Origin: Verrucomicrobiota bacterium | GTDB taxonomy: Bacteria; Verrucomicrobiota; Verrucomicrobiia; Opitutales; Opitutaceae | Direction of reading: 5' to 3' | DNA: 64,000 nt | NCBI GenBank assembly: GCA_023443455.1 | Contig: JAEZUE010000067.1 | Location: 1 to 64,000, forward strand | Shown here: positions 15,953 to 24,037 of the stretch, in pieces | Numbering within the stretch: the first letter of the stretch is position 1 | How the letters are laid out: every line of letters begins with the position of its first letter | Program-made: the position numbers and the translations under genes | The notes under the pieces: model-generated | Databases searched by the model: none | What the model saw: only the letters and a program-made list of their open reading frames with translations | Told to the model about the DNA's origin: nothing

Positions 15953-16773
15953 GGCGTCGAGGGGTGCGCGGCGGCCCAGGCGAGGAGCATCTCCGGGTCG
16001 GGTTGGGCGATGAAGGGCCGGGCGGCGGCGAGGCGTTGCTCCGGCCAGTGCCACCAGGCGAGTGCGTGCAGTTTCGCGACGATGTCGGGGGCGAAGCGGG
16101 CGCGGATGGGCCGGGCCGGGATGCCGCCCACGATCGTGTAGGCGGGCACATCGGCCGCGACGACCGCGCCGGCGGCGACGATCGCGCCGTCGCCGATGGT
16201 GACGCCGTCGCGGATGAAGACGTGGGCGCCGATCCAGACGTCGTGGCCGATATGGATGGGCCGGCGCTCGGGGAAGGTCGTGGTGGTGGCGAACCCCGGG
16301 CCGCATTGGCCGCGGTCGGAGTAGAACGCCGGCGAGGTGGAGATCAGGTCGGTGGGGTGTTCGCCGACGCCGATCAGGGTGCGCGGACCGATGGAACAGA
16401 AGCGGCCGATGTGCACGTCGTCGAGAATCGTGTCTCGGCCGACATAGGACCAGGCCCCGATCGTGCCGTGGTCGATAGTGGCGCCGGATTGGATACCGAT
16501 GTTCCGCTCGAGGGTGGAGTCGGTGACGCGGGCCCCGGTCTCGACCGTGCAATGGTCGCCGAGGGAGCAGGCGGAAAGCAGGGCTCCGTTTTGGAGCAGG
16601 TTGTGGCGGCCGATCGCGACACGCGCGAGCAGGTGCGCGCCGAGGATGGTCGAGGCCTCCCCGATCGTGGTGCCCGGTGCGAGGCGGCTGTCGCGGCGGA
16701 CAAAGCAGCGCGGGCCGATCACGACTTGCGGGTAGCGCAGTCGTTGGAGCAGATGGCGGAGGAGGGCATTCAT
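15949..16773 (-). CDS. Hexapeptide-repeat acetyltransferase
   Basis: The 274-residue protein is a left-handed beta-helix acyltransferase. Repeats include VVIGPRCFV, TTIGEASTI, VAIGRHNLL, IGIQSGATI, IGRFCSIGPRTLIG and IHIGHDVWIGAHVFIRDGVTIGDGAIVAAGAVV, with VPAYTIVGGIPARPI as the CoA-binding end. The segment VGEHPTDLISTSPAFYS is typical of xenobiotic/virginiamycin-type O-acetyltransferases. This is the second acyltransferase in the cluster, so the polymer may carry two acyl decorations. Confidence 0.85.
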   Translation of the reverse strand: MNALLRHLLQRLRYPQVVIGPRCFVRRDSRLAPGTTIGEASTILGAHLLARVAIGRHNLLQNGALLSACSLGDHCTVETGARVTDSTLERNIGIQSGATIDHGTIGAWSYVGRDTILDDVHIGRFCSIGPRTLIGVGEHPTDLISTSPAFYSDRGQCGPGFATTTTFPERRPIHIGHDVWIGAHVFIRDGVTIGDGAIVAAGAVVAADVPAYTIVGGIPARPIRARFAPDIVAKLHALAWWHWPEQRLAAARPFIAQPDPEMLLAWAAAHPSTP

Positions 16774-16785
16774 CGGGAGGGCCGG

Positions 16786-17757
16786 TCAATCGTGGCGGAA
16801 CGAGTCGGCCAGGAGTCGGAGGCGGGCGCGCAGGTTGGCGAACGGTCCGGTGCTCTCGCCGGCGTAGACGCGAGTGTGGAGATCGTCGGCGTAGCGGTCG
16901 ACGTCCATGGTGTCGGGGTGCGCGAGCGGGAAGGAGAGCGGGCGGGTGGGCACGGCCAGCCGGGACATGTCGGCCCGGGTGTGGGTGGAGTCGGTGCCGA
17001 AGCCGAGGTTTTCGACGAGGTTGTATCGAGGGACGACACTCAGGCCGCCGTGGGTGCGGCAGCTGAAGTTCCACTGGAAGTCCCAGGAGTCGGCGGCGCG
17101 CAGATCGCGGCGGGCGTGGGCGAAGGTCGAGAGCCAGTACTGGCGCTCCCAGCGGCTGGCGAACGAGGCCCGCAACTCCGCCTGCCGGTCCTGCCAGGTC
17201 TTCAACTCGTAGTCGTTGTGTTGCCACGCGCGGCGCCAGCTGGCCCAGCCCCAGGTCCAGGGGTGGTGGCTGAACCAGTAGTCGGCGGCGGGGCGGTGGC
17301 GCCCGGCGACGAGGTTGGTGCCGGCGATGTTCATGACGCGGGGTTCGTCGCGGTAGCGTTCGAGCATCTCGTCGCAGAAACGGAAGAAGCTCGGGTCGGG
17401 CAGGCAGTCGTCCTCGAGGATGATGGCCTCGGGGAAGAGGTCGAAGGCGCGGTTGAGGCCGGTGTGGATACGGTCCATGCAGCCGAGGTTGGTTTCGGCG
17501 TATTCGCGGATCACTTCACAGTCCCAGTCGATCGCGGTCGCGAACAGGGCGCGTACCGCCTCGACCCGGGCGTGGTCGCCGGGCCGGTTCGCGCGCGGCC
17601 CGTCGCAGACGACGAGCAGCCTGGGCGGACGGGCCGCCCGCACGCGTTCCAGGATCCGCCCGGCCAGATCGGGGCGGTTGAAGACGATGAGGACCACGGG
17701 GGTGCGCAGGGCGGTGCGCGCCGGGGCGGATGCGTTGGCGGGAGCGGAGTTGTTCAT
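16786..17757 (-). CDS. GT2-like glycosyltransferase (GNT-I type fold)
   Basis: This 323-residue protein begins (after a low-complexity N-terminus) PVVLIVFNRPDLAGRILERV and continues RLLVVCDGPRANRPGD, EYAETNLGCMDRIHTGLNRAF and AIILEDDCLPDPSFF, where the ED-D stretch corresponds to the DxD of GnT-I-like transferases. HHPWTWGWASWRRAW is a conserved aromatic region. Such proteins are common in bacterial capsule clusters, but few have known donors. Its start overlaps the upstream GT4 stop by four bases. Confidence 0.78.
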   Translation of the reverse strand: MNNSAPANASAPARTALRTPVVLIVFNRPDLAGRILERVRAARPPRLLVVCDGPRANRPGDHARVEAVRALFATAIDWDCEVIREYAETNLGCMDRIHTGLNRAFDLFPEAIILEDDCLPDPSFFRFCDEMLERYRDEPRVMNIAGTNLVAGRHRPAADYWFSHHPWTWGWASWRRAWQHNDYELKTWQDRQAELRASFASRWERQYWLSTFAHARRDLRAADSWDFQWNFSCRTHGGLSVVPRYNLVENLGFGTDSTHTRADMSRLAVPTRPLSFPLAHPDTMDVDRYADDLHTRVYAGESTGPFANLRARLRLLADSFRHD

Positions 17758-19037
17758 TGCTCGAGGGCGGCGGCGAGCGGTGCGTAGCAGGCGTCGGGCG
17801 AGAGGTGTTCGGCGACGGCGGCGAGGGCGCGGGCGGCGAGCCGGTGGCGGGCGGGCCGGTCGCCGAGCAGGCCGATGGTGGCGGCGGCGAAGCCGGGGGC
17901 ATCGTCGGCGGCGGCCACGGCGTCGCGCAGGAAGGGGGCTCCGGCGAGCGTGGCCGGAGTGGTGACGATGGCCCGGCCACGGGCGGCGGCGTCGACCAGC
18001 TTGATGTTGAGGCCGGTGGCGTGGGGCAGCGGCACGACCACGAGCGCGGTGTCGCGATAGAAAGGAGACAAATCGGGCACGGCACCGTGGAAGCGCACCC
18101 CCGGGGGGCGCGCGGCGACGGCCGCGGCGACCGAGCCGCAGACATCGAGTTCGGCGTGCGGGAGCGCGGCGCGGATCGCCGGCCAAATGTCCTCGAGAAA
18201 CCAGGTCAGGCCGGCGGCGTTGAAACTGTTGCCGCTGCCGACGAAGAGGATCCGGGCCGAGTCGCCCGGGGCCGGAGGGGCCGGGTCGGGCAGGACGGAC
18301 TTCGGGGCGAGCAGCACGTCGGCCGCGGGGGCGAGGGCGCGGAGTTCGGCCACGTCGAGGGCGGAGATGCCGACGATGGTTGCGGCGTGGCGCAGCAGAG
18401 CGGCCTCGCCGCTGCGGGTGATCTCGGGTTCCGAGCCGGAGAGGCGGGCGAGTTGTTCGGCGCGTTTCCAGGCGACATCGGGGTGGAGGCAGAGGCGACG
18501 GGGGAGCCGGCCGGCCGGGGAGTCTCCGAAGAGCGGAGTCATCCACGCGTAGTTGGCGACGAGTGACGAGGGCCGGAGGCGGGCGATGAGGCGCGCGGCG
18601 AAGGCGTGCTCGGCGGGTGAGGGCGTCGCCATCCAGGTGCTGGACTGTGCCGGGTCGGCTGGTTCGCCGGGGCTGGTGCCAACCGAAGGTGGGTGGCTGC
18701 CGCGGCCGACACGGAGGCCGACGCTGGCGAGCGCGGCCTTGACCCGACTCAGCATGCGGGCCTTGAACGGCTGCCAATACACCGCCGGGAACACGAGGCG
18801 GCGACCGAGGCGGATGGCGCCGGGGGCGTGCAGGTGCACGACGGAAGCGAAGTCGGCCGGGAGCGTCCAGACGCCCTGCCAACGCAGGTGGTCGTGGGGG
18901 GCGAGCCAGGCCACGTGGACGGAGAAGCCGCGGCGGTGCAGGTAGCGCAGGATGTCGAACAGGTAGGCGCCGGCGCCGTCTTCCCACGGGAGCGGGGTGT
19001 GGCGGGTGAGCACGAGAAGAGTGCGTCGGGACGACAT
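17754..19037 (-). CDS. Glycosyltransferase family 4
   Basis: The 427-residue protein has a GT-B plan. Residues near the N-terminus (LLVLTRHTPLPWEDGAGAY) form the acceptor-side loop. The C-terminal half has RILFVGSGNSFNAAGL, LDVCGSVAAAV, VRFHGAVPDLSPFY and ATGLNIKLVDAAARGRAIVT, in which the usual E-x7-E is modified (T-G-L-N-I-K-L-V-D). These features match transferases described as GT4-like with a Gly-rich donor loop. It lies next to the ABC exporter genes. A REP-like hairpin separates it from the ATP-binding protein gene. Confidence 0.8.
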   Translation of the reverse strand: MSSRRTLLVLTRHTPLPWEDGAGAYLFDILRYLHRRGFSVHVAWLAPHDHLRWQGVWTLPADFASVVHLHAPGAIRLGRRLVFPAVYWQPFKARMLSRVKAALASVGLRVGRGSHPPSVGTSPGEPADPAQSSTWMATPSPAEHAFAARLIARLRPSSLVANYAWMTPLFGDSPAGRLPRRLCLHPDVAWKRAEQLARLSGSEPEITRSGEAALLRHAATIVGISALDVAELRALAPAADVLLAPKSVLPDPAPPAPGDSARILFVGSGNSFNAAGLTWFLEDIWPAIRAALPHAELDVCGSVAAAVAARPPGVRFHGAVPDLSPFYRDTALVVVPLPHATGLNIKLVDAAARGRAIVTTPATLAGAPFLRDAVAAADDAPGFAAATIGLLGDRPARHRLAARALAAVAEHLSPDACYAPLAAALEQ

Positions 19038-19050
19038 GGAAGGCGCTGGG

Positions 19051-19087
19051 CGAGGCGGGTCGCTGCTCTGGCGAGCAGCGCCACGGG
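19051..19087. repeat. REP-like hairpin repeat, copy 2
   Basis: The core CGCTGCTCTGGCGAGCAGCG is a perfect 8-bp stem with a TGGC loop. Flanks are shared with the copy at 601-638. It sits in the 53-base gap between the Wzt-like gene and the following GT4, where a stable hairpin could tune the expression of downstream genes. Confidence 0.6.
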
Positions 19088-19090
19088 GGA

Positions 19091-20335
19091 TCATGGCGTG
19101 GGGGTGACGGCGACGACGGGGTTGAGGCGGCAGCCGCCGAAGCTGCGGTCGCTTTCCCAGTCGTTGCGGCCGGTGTGGACCTCCCAGAGGGCGTAGCCGT
19201 CGATGATGTCGAAGAAGTGCTTTCCGCGGCCGATGGCGGTGCTGCAGTAGTAGCGGCCTGGATGCAGGGGGAGGCGCGGCAGGGACAGCTGCACGGTGGA
19301 GCGTCCGGCGGGGAGGGTGAAGGTGCGGCCCTCGGCGTCGCTGTCGAGGGTGAGGATGCGCTGGCCCTCGACGGTGTTGAAGGCGAAGCCGAGCATGGCG
19401 TCGTCGATGCGTTCGGCGGACTCGACCTCGATCTCGACGTCGAAGGCCTCGTTGAAGCGCAGGCCGTGGGGCGAGACGACCCTGACGCGCTGGATGCGGG
19501 CCTGCCGGCCCTCGGCGCCCCAGTCGCGTTGGCGCTGCGACACGTCGATGTCGAGGCCGGAGGGTCCGATGTGGCGGTTGTAGAGCTCGATGGCCTCGTC
19601 GACCGGGAAGACGCCGAGGAGCTTGCCGCCCTCGAGCACGGCGCACTTGCGGCAGAGCCGGCGGATGGTGGGCATCGAGTGGCTGACGAAGAGGATGGTG
19701 CGGCCGTGGCCGTGGGAGATCTCCTGCATGCGGCCGATGCATTTGCGCTGGAACTGGGCGTCGCCGACGGCGAGCACCTCGTCGACGATGAGGATCTCGG
19801 GCTCGAGGTGGGCGGCGATGGCGAAGGCGAGGCGCACGTACATGCCGCTCGAATACCGCTTGACCGGGGTGTCGATGAACTTGCCGACCTCGGAGAACTC
19901 GACGATCTCGTCGAACTTCCGGGCGATCTCGGTGCGGGTCATGCCGAGGATGGCGCCGTTGAGGAAGATGTTGTCGCGGCCGGAGAGCTCGGGATGGAAG
20001 CCGGTGCCCACCTCGAGCAGGCTGCCGATGCGGCCGCGCAGGCGGATCTCGCCGGTGGTGGGTTCGGTGATGCGGGAGAGGATCTTGAGCAGGGTGCTCT
20101 TGCCCGCGCCGTTGCGGCCGATCACGCCGAGCACCTCGCCGGGTTCGACGGAGAAGGAGACGTCGCGCAGGGCCCAGAAGTCGCGCTGGTCCTCCGGGGG
20201 CGGCGCGGCGTTGGCGTTGCGCGCGCGGAACCAGCCGGTCAGGCGCTCGAGATCGTCGCGCAGCGATGTCATCCCGATCTGGCCGAGACGGTATTTTTTG
20301 GAGACGCCGTTGATTTCGATGATGGGACGGGACAT
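19091..20335 (-). CDS. wzt: ABC exporter ATP-binding protein with glycan-binding C-terminus (Wzt-like)
   Basis: This 414-residue ATPase powers export of a finished glycan across the inner membrane with the permease encoded next to it. Residues 1-265 hold the nucleotide-binding domain: Walker A GRNGAGKST, Q-loop region IGSLLEVGTGFHPELSGRDN, signature YSSGMYVRLAFA, Walker B ILIVDEVLAVGD and switch histidine FVSHSM. Residues from about 275 to the end form a beta-rich domain like the Wzt C-terminal domain, which in O9a-type systems recognises the modified non-reducing end of the chain. The split domain order matches the TagH/Wzt family. Confidence 0.88.
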   Translation of the reverse strand: MSRPIIEINGVSKKYRLGQIGMTSLRDDLERLTGWFRARNANAAPPPEDQRDFWALRDVSFSVEPGEVLGVIGRNGAGKSTLLKILSRITEPTTGEIRLRGRIGSLLEVGTGFHPELSGRDNIFLNGAILGMTRTEIARKFDEIVEFSEVGKFIDTPVKRYSSGMYVRLAFAIAAHLEPEILIVDEVLAVGDAQFQRKCIGRMQEISHGHGRTILFVSHSMPTIRRLCRKCAVLEGGKLLGVFPVDEAIELYNRHIGPSGLDIDVSQRQRDWGAEGRQARIQRVRVVSPHGLRFNEAFDVEIEVESAERIDDAMLGFAFNTVEGQRILTLDSDAEGRTFTLPAGRSTVQLSLPRLPLHPGRYYCSTAIGRGKHFFDIIDGYALWEVHTGRNDWESDRSFGGCRLNPVVAVTPTP

Positions 20336-20344
20336 GGGGGAGGT

Positions 20345-20379
20345 CGGTGACCGGTGGACGGTGGTCAGTTGTCGGTGGA
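20345..20379. repeat. 7-base array (CGGTGGN family), copy 3
   Basis: Five units run from 20345 to 20379: CGGTGAC, CGGTGGA, CGGTGGT, CAGTTGT and CGGTGGA. They occupy most of the 47-base gap between the wzt start and the wzm stop (20383-20385). The word and period match arrays at 3227 and 4190, 16 kb away. Confidence 0.8.
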
Positions 20380-20382
20380 TGC

Positions 20383-21255
20383 TCAGACGGTGTCGACGAA
20401 GGTGCGGGCGGCGCGCTGGTAGGCGAAGATGCCGACGAGGAAGACCACGACGGAGAGGGCGGCCGATTGCGCGTATTGGGTGGAGTCGACGGTGCCGACG
20501 CCGAGGAAGAGTTTCCGGGTGCACTCGACGATGGCGGTCATCGGGTTGAGGTGGGCGACCCACTGCCACTTCTCGGGCACCCGCGAGAGCGGATAGATGA
20601 TGGGCGTGGCGTACATCCAGAGCTGGATGATGAATCCCTGGATATGCTGGAGGTCGCGGTACTTCGCGGTGAGGGTGGAGAGGATGAGGCCGGTGCCGAG
20701 GGAGAGCAGGCCCATGTGGAGCACGAGGCCCGGGAAGGCGAGCCAGGCGAGGCTGGGTGCGGCGATCGTCGCATCGGCGACGAAGCAGTGTTCGCGCACG
20801 TAGAAGAAAAGGAAGGTCGCGAGCTGGATGGCCAGCACCAGCAGGCTCGAGAGCGCGAGGGCCAGGGGCGGGATCAGGCGGGGGAAGTAGACCTTCGAGA
20901 ACAGGGAGGCGGAGCCGGCGAGGCTGTTGCCGGTGGCGGTCAGCACGGTGGCGAAATACGTCCACCCGAGCATGCCGCAGAGGTAGAAGAGCATCGGCGG
21001 CACACCGTCGGTGGGCACGCCGATGACCTTGTTGAAGACAAGGGTGAACATCGCCGTGGTGATCAGCGGGTTGATGAAGAACCACGCCGGGCCGAGGATC
21101 GTCTGCTTGTATTTCGCGGTGAAGTCGCGGAGCACGAGCTGGCGGATCAGATCGCGGTAGGCGAGCAGGCCGCGCCAGTCGACGGTGAACCAGGCGGTGC
21201 TGGGCTTGATGACGATCTCGACTTCGGAGAGCGGCGGTTGGGCGTGGGAACTCAT
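20383..21255 (-). CDS. wzm: ABC-2 type polysaccharide exporter permease (Wzm-like)
   Basis: The 290-residue membrane protein is the permease partner of the ATPase encoded downstream. It begins with an amphipathic N-terminal region ending in LIRQLVLRDFTAKYKQTILGPAW, the hallmark of the Wzm/KpsM/TagG family, and has about six hydrophobic segments. PEKWQWVAHLNPMTAIVECTRKLFLG is a conserved ABC-2 loop. It is coupled by an ATGA overlap to the upstream ligase/polymerase. Export would move lipid-linked glycan to the periplasm. Confidence 0.9.
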   Translation of the reverse strand: MSSHAQPPLSEVEIVIKPSTAWFTVDWRGLLAYRDLIRQLVLRDFTAKYKQTILGPAWFFINPLITTAMFTLVFNKVIGVPTDGVPPMLFYLCGMLGWTYFATVLTATGNSLAGSASLFSKVYFPRLIPPLALALSSLLVLAIQLATFLFFYVREHCFVADATIAAPSLAWLAFPGLVLHMGLLSLGTGLILSTLTAKYRDLQHIQGFIIQLWMYATPIIYPLSRVPEKWQWVAHLNPMTAIVECTRKLFLGVGTVDSTQYAQSAALSVVVFLVGIFAYQRAARTFVDTV

Positions 21256-22706
21256 GCGGAGAGGGAGCGGGAGGGGACGGAAAGGCGGGCGAGGCGGATG
21301 GAGAGCACGGCGAGTGCCGCGGCCAGGCCGAGAATGGCGGGATTGCGCAGCACGAAGTCGACCCAGCCGTGGAGCAGGACCAGGGCGGGACCCGCGGCGA
21401 GGGGCGGCACGGCCGCGGCGAGCGGACGAAGGCGCCGCAGCGCCCCCAGCCAGGCAAGCCACGGGGTGGCCAGCAGCGCGGTGCCCACCAGCCCGTATTC
21501 CGCGGTGAACTCGACCCAGTCGCCGTCGGCGTGGGTGACGGCGATGCGATGTGTGTCGGGGTTGTGGCGCCGGATGGCCTCCATGTAGGCGGGCACCTGC
21601 GGGTGGTACCCGGTGAAGAGCAGCAGGTAGCAGCCGGCGCCGTGGCCGAACCAGGGGCGGTCGAGCGTCATTTGCCAGGCGATCGCGTGGAGGATGCGGC
21701 GGTGGGAACCGCCGAAGAGCAGGTCGGCGGGGGCGTGGGCGAGCTCTCCGACGCGGCCAAGGGTCGTGCGGACCGGCGGCAGCAGGGCAAGCAGGGCGAG
21801 GGCGGCGACGGAGGCGACGGCGCAACCGCGCAGCAGCCGGCGGTTGGCGAAGAGCAGGTGGCGCCGGGGCCAGAGCTGGGTGAACGCGACGACGACCAGC
21901 AGGCAGGCGGTGGCGGCGAGACCGGCGCGGGAGCGGGTGGTGGCGGTGCCGAGAAGGACGACGAGGGTGCCGAGCCCGAGCCAAAGGTCGCGTCGGCGCG
22001 CGGTGTTCCACGGACGAAACGCAGCGGGGGCGAACCAGGCGCCGAGGGCGGCGGCGAGCAGCAGGACCTGGTAGGCGGCCTGCTGGTTCTTGCCGAGAAA
22101 CTGGGGGGCGCCGAGGTGGAAGTTGGCGTCGGTGACGAGCCAGAGCACCGCCTTCGAGCCGGAGAGATTGTGGGCGAAGGCGAAGGCCGAGAAGGCGACC
22201 CCGTGGAGGAAAAGGATGGCGAGGACGGCGCGCACGATCGCGGCGCGCCGGGGCAGGGCGGCCAGCGCCGCGAGGGGGGCCAGGGTGGCGGCGGCGACGA
22301 GCAGATGGCGCCAGGCGTTGGCGTAGTACAGGTGGTCGCGCGGCAGCTGGTCGAACGGCCCGGCGATGCCGGCCGGCAGCCAGGCGAGGTGGGCGATGGG
22401 TTGGAGCTCGCCGACGGGTCTGCCGGGCACGAGCACCCGGTCGGGGTTGAGCGCCTGGCAGAGCAGGAGGCCGAGGAAGGCCAGAATCGCGAACGTGGCC
22501 ATCGGGCGGTGCAGGGCCGGCGGCAGGTGGCGCCCCTCGGGGGCGGACCGACGGGCCAAGACGGCCGCGGCGAGGGCGAACGCTCCGAGCCCGGCGGCGG
22601 TCCATTGTGCGGATACGGTCGCCGCGCCGAGCCACCACGCGGGCACCACCCAGGCCGCCGCGAGGGCGGCGAGGGCGAGGCGTTCGGCGGTGGTGAGCGG
22701 GGACAT
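21252..22706 (-). CDS. O-antigen ligase/polymerase family protein
   Basis: This 484-residue integral membrane protein has about twelve hydrophobic segments and belongs to the Wzy/WaaL (Wzy_C) type. The conserved periplasmic stretch is near TDANFHLGAPQFLGKNQQAAYQ, and a later loop holds RPWFGHGAGCYLLLF and HADGDWVEFTAEYGLVG, the usual H-x-x-N/D-x-W-x-E-x-x-x-E-x-G pattern of O-antigen ligases. It may polymerise repeat units or ligate finished chains, and sequence alone does not decide. It lies between the beta-barrel gene and the ABC exporter genes. Confidence 0.82.
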   Translation of the reverse strand: MSPLTTAERLALAALAAAWVVPAWWLGAATVSAQWTAAGLGAFALAAAVLARRSAPEGRHLPPALHRPMATFAILAFLGLLLCQALNPDRVLVPGRPVGELQPIAHLAWLPAGIAGPFDQLPRDHLYYANAWRHLLVAAATLAPLAALAALPRRAAIVRAVLAILFLHGVAFSAFAFAHNLSGSKAVLWLVTDANFHLGAPQFLGKNQQAAYQVLLLAAALGAWFAPAAFRPWNTARRRDLWLGLGTLVVLLGTATTRSRAGLAATACLLVVVAFTQLWPRRHLLFANRRLLRGCAVASVAALALLALLPPVRTTLGRVGELAHAPADLLFGGSHRRILHAIAWQMTLDRPWFGHGAGCYLLLFTGYHPQVPAYMEAIRRHNPDTHRIAVTHADGDWVEFTAEYGLVGTALLATPWLAWLGALRRLRPLAAAVPPLAAGPALVLLHGWVDFVLRNPAILGLAAALAVLSIRLARLSVPSRSLSA

Positions 22707-22753
22707 GGGCGACGGGGGACGAGGGGAGCGGCGCAGGAGGAGGCGTCGGCGGG

Positions 22754-24037
22754 TCAGAACGTGCAGGAGAGGAAGCCGCTCACGAGGTGGCGGTCGTAGT
22801 CGTGCAACGCGTGCGACGAGCGGGAAAGCGTGGCGGTGTACGAGGTGCCGGCCTGCCAGTTGCGGTTGAAGCTGTAGTTGAAGCCGGCCGAGCCGCGGGT
22901 GCGGCGGTCGTCGCGGCCCGTGCCCGGGAAGGAGCTCCATTCCTGGCCGAGGGAAGCGGACAACGAGCCGCGGGCGCCGACCGCCTGCTCGACCCCGAGT
23001 TGGAGCATGTTGGTGACGGTCGAGAGGTTCGTGCTGCTCAGCCCCTGTTTGCGCGAGGCGTTGAAGGAGAGCGCGGTGCGTTCGCGGGCCTGCCACGCGA
23101 GCGAGAGGCCGCCGACGAGGGTGGTCGAACCGGTGTCGTTGAGGCCGAGGGTTTGGCCCTGTTCGAGACCGAGCGAGAAGGTGCTCTTGAGCTTGGGAAA
23201 GCGGGAGGGGGGCAGGAAGGGGCCGTCGAGGCGGAGGCCGAAGGTGAAGCTGTTGTCGGAGGTCTCGCCCGAAGCGGTCTCGGAGGCGGCGCGGTCGGTC
23301 CAGCGGTAGCCGGCGTCGAGCGAGGCGCGCAGGCCGCTGATGAACTTGTAGAAGACTCCACCGGCGAGGTGGTGCGAGGACTGGTCGAGGGCGCCGACCG
23401 TGAGGAACGACGAGCTTTCGGTGTCGGTGTAACGATAGTCTCCCGACAGGCCGAAGCCGCCGAGGAAGTCGTTGTAGTCGAGGCCGACTCCGGCGGTCCA
23501 CTGGGTCTGGTCGGAGAAGATGTCGCGGGTGGTGTCGGAGAAGGAGGCGCCGAGGCGCAGGTCGGTGCGGGGCCCGGCGCGGTAGGAACCGGTGAAGGAG
23601 GTGCTCCAGGTCTTGGCCCGGATGCGGGCGCCGACGGTCTCGTCGATGTCGGAGCGGTCGGAGTAGCCGGCGTCGAACGAGCCCTGCTGGCGCGCGCCCT
23701 CGGGGGTGGGGAGGCCGACGTGCACGGCGGCGAGGATGTCCTCGGAGTCGAAGGCGGTGAGGTCGGCGTAGCGGTTGATGGAGACGCCCAGCGAGGCCTC
23801 GATCGTGCCGAGGCCGGCGGCGCGACTGTAGTTGAGAGTAGGGGCCACCGTGAAGACGAGATCCTCCTGCTCGGTGGCGTTGCCGACGACGTTGGAGTCG
23901 TAGGCGACGCGGCCGGTGGTGGTGAGGGTGAGCGCGCCGCGGGCGACTTCGGTGAAGGCGGAGGCGTTGGCGGCGAGGGCGAGGGTCGCGGTGAGGAGCG
24001 CGGCCGCGGTCAGGACTGACGACGGTTGGGTTTTCAT
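22754..24037 (-). CDS. Outer-membrane beta-barrel protein
   Basis: The 427-residue protein has an N-terminal signal peptide (about 28 residues, ending NASAF) and a body of alternating hydrophobic/polar strands ending in an aromatic residue (SGFLSCTF), as outer-membrane barrels do. It resembles the EpsL/BBP2-type barrels that accompany exosortase polysaccharide loci. Repeated TxxRAYDSN-like and YRYTDTESS-like strands fit that view. It could form the outer-membrane channel or anchor for the polymer together with the Wza-type protein. The start overlaps the exosortase stop by four bases. Confidence 0.75.
   Translation of the reverse strand: MKTQPSSVLTAAALLTATLALAANASAFTEVARGALTLTTTGRVAYDSNVVGNATEQEDLVFTVAPTLNYSRAAGLGTIEASLGVSINRYADLTAFDSEDILAAVHVGLPTPEGARQQGSFDAGYSDRSDIDETVGARIRAKTWSTSFTGSYRAGPRTDLRLGASFSDTTRDIFSDQTQWTAGVGLDYNDFLGGFGLSGDYRYTDTESSSFLTVGALDQSSHHLAGGVFYKFISGLRASLDAGYRWTDRAASETASGETSDNSFTFGLRLDGPFLPPSRFPKLKSTFSLGLEQGQTLGLNDTGSTTLVGGLSLAWQARERTALSFNASRKQGLSSTNLSTVTNMLQLGVEQAVGARGSLSASLGQEWSSFPGTGRDDRRTRGSAGFNYSFNRNWQAGTSYTATLSRSSHALHDYDRHLVSGFLSCTF

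Noticed and set aside
22707..22753. Possible further 7-base array between the ligase and beta-barrel genes
   Set aside because: The GC/AG-rich spacer can be cut into loose 7-base pieces, but no word is kept between units, so it was not counted.
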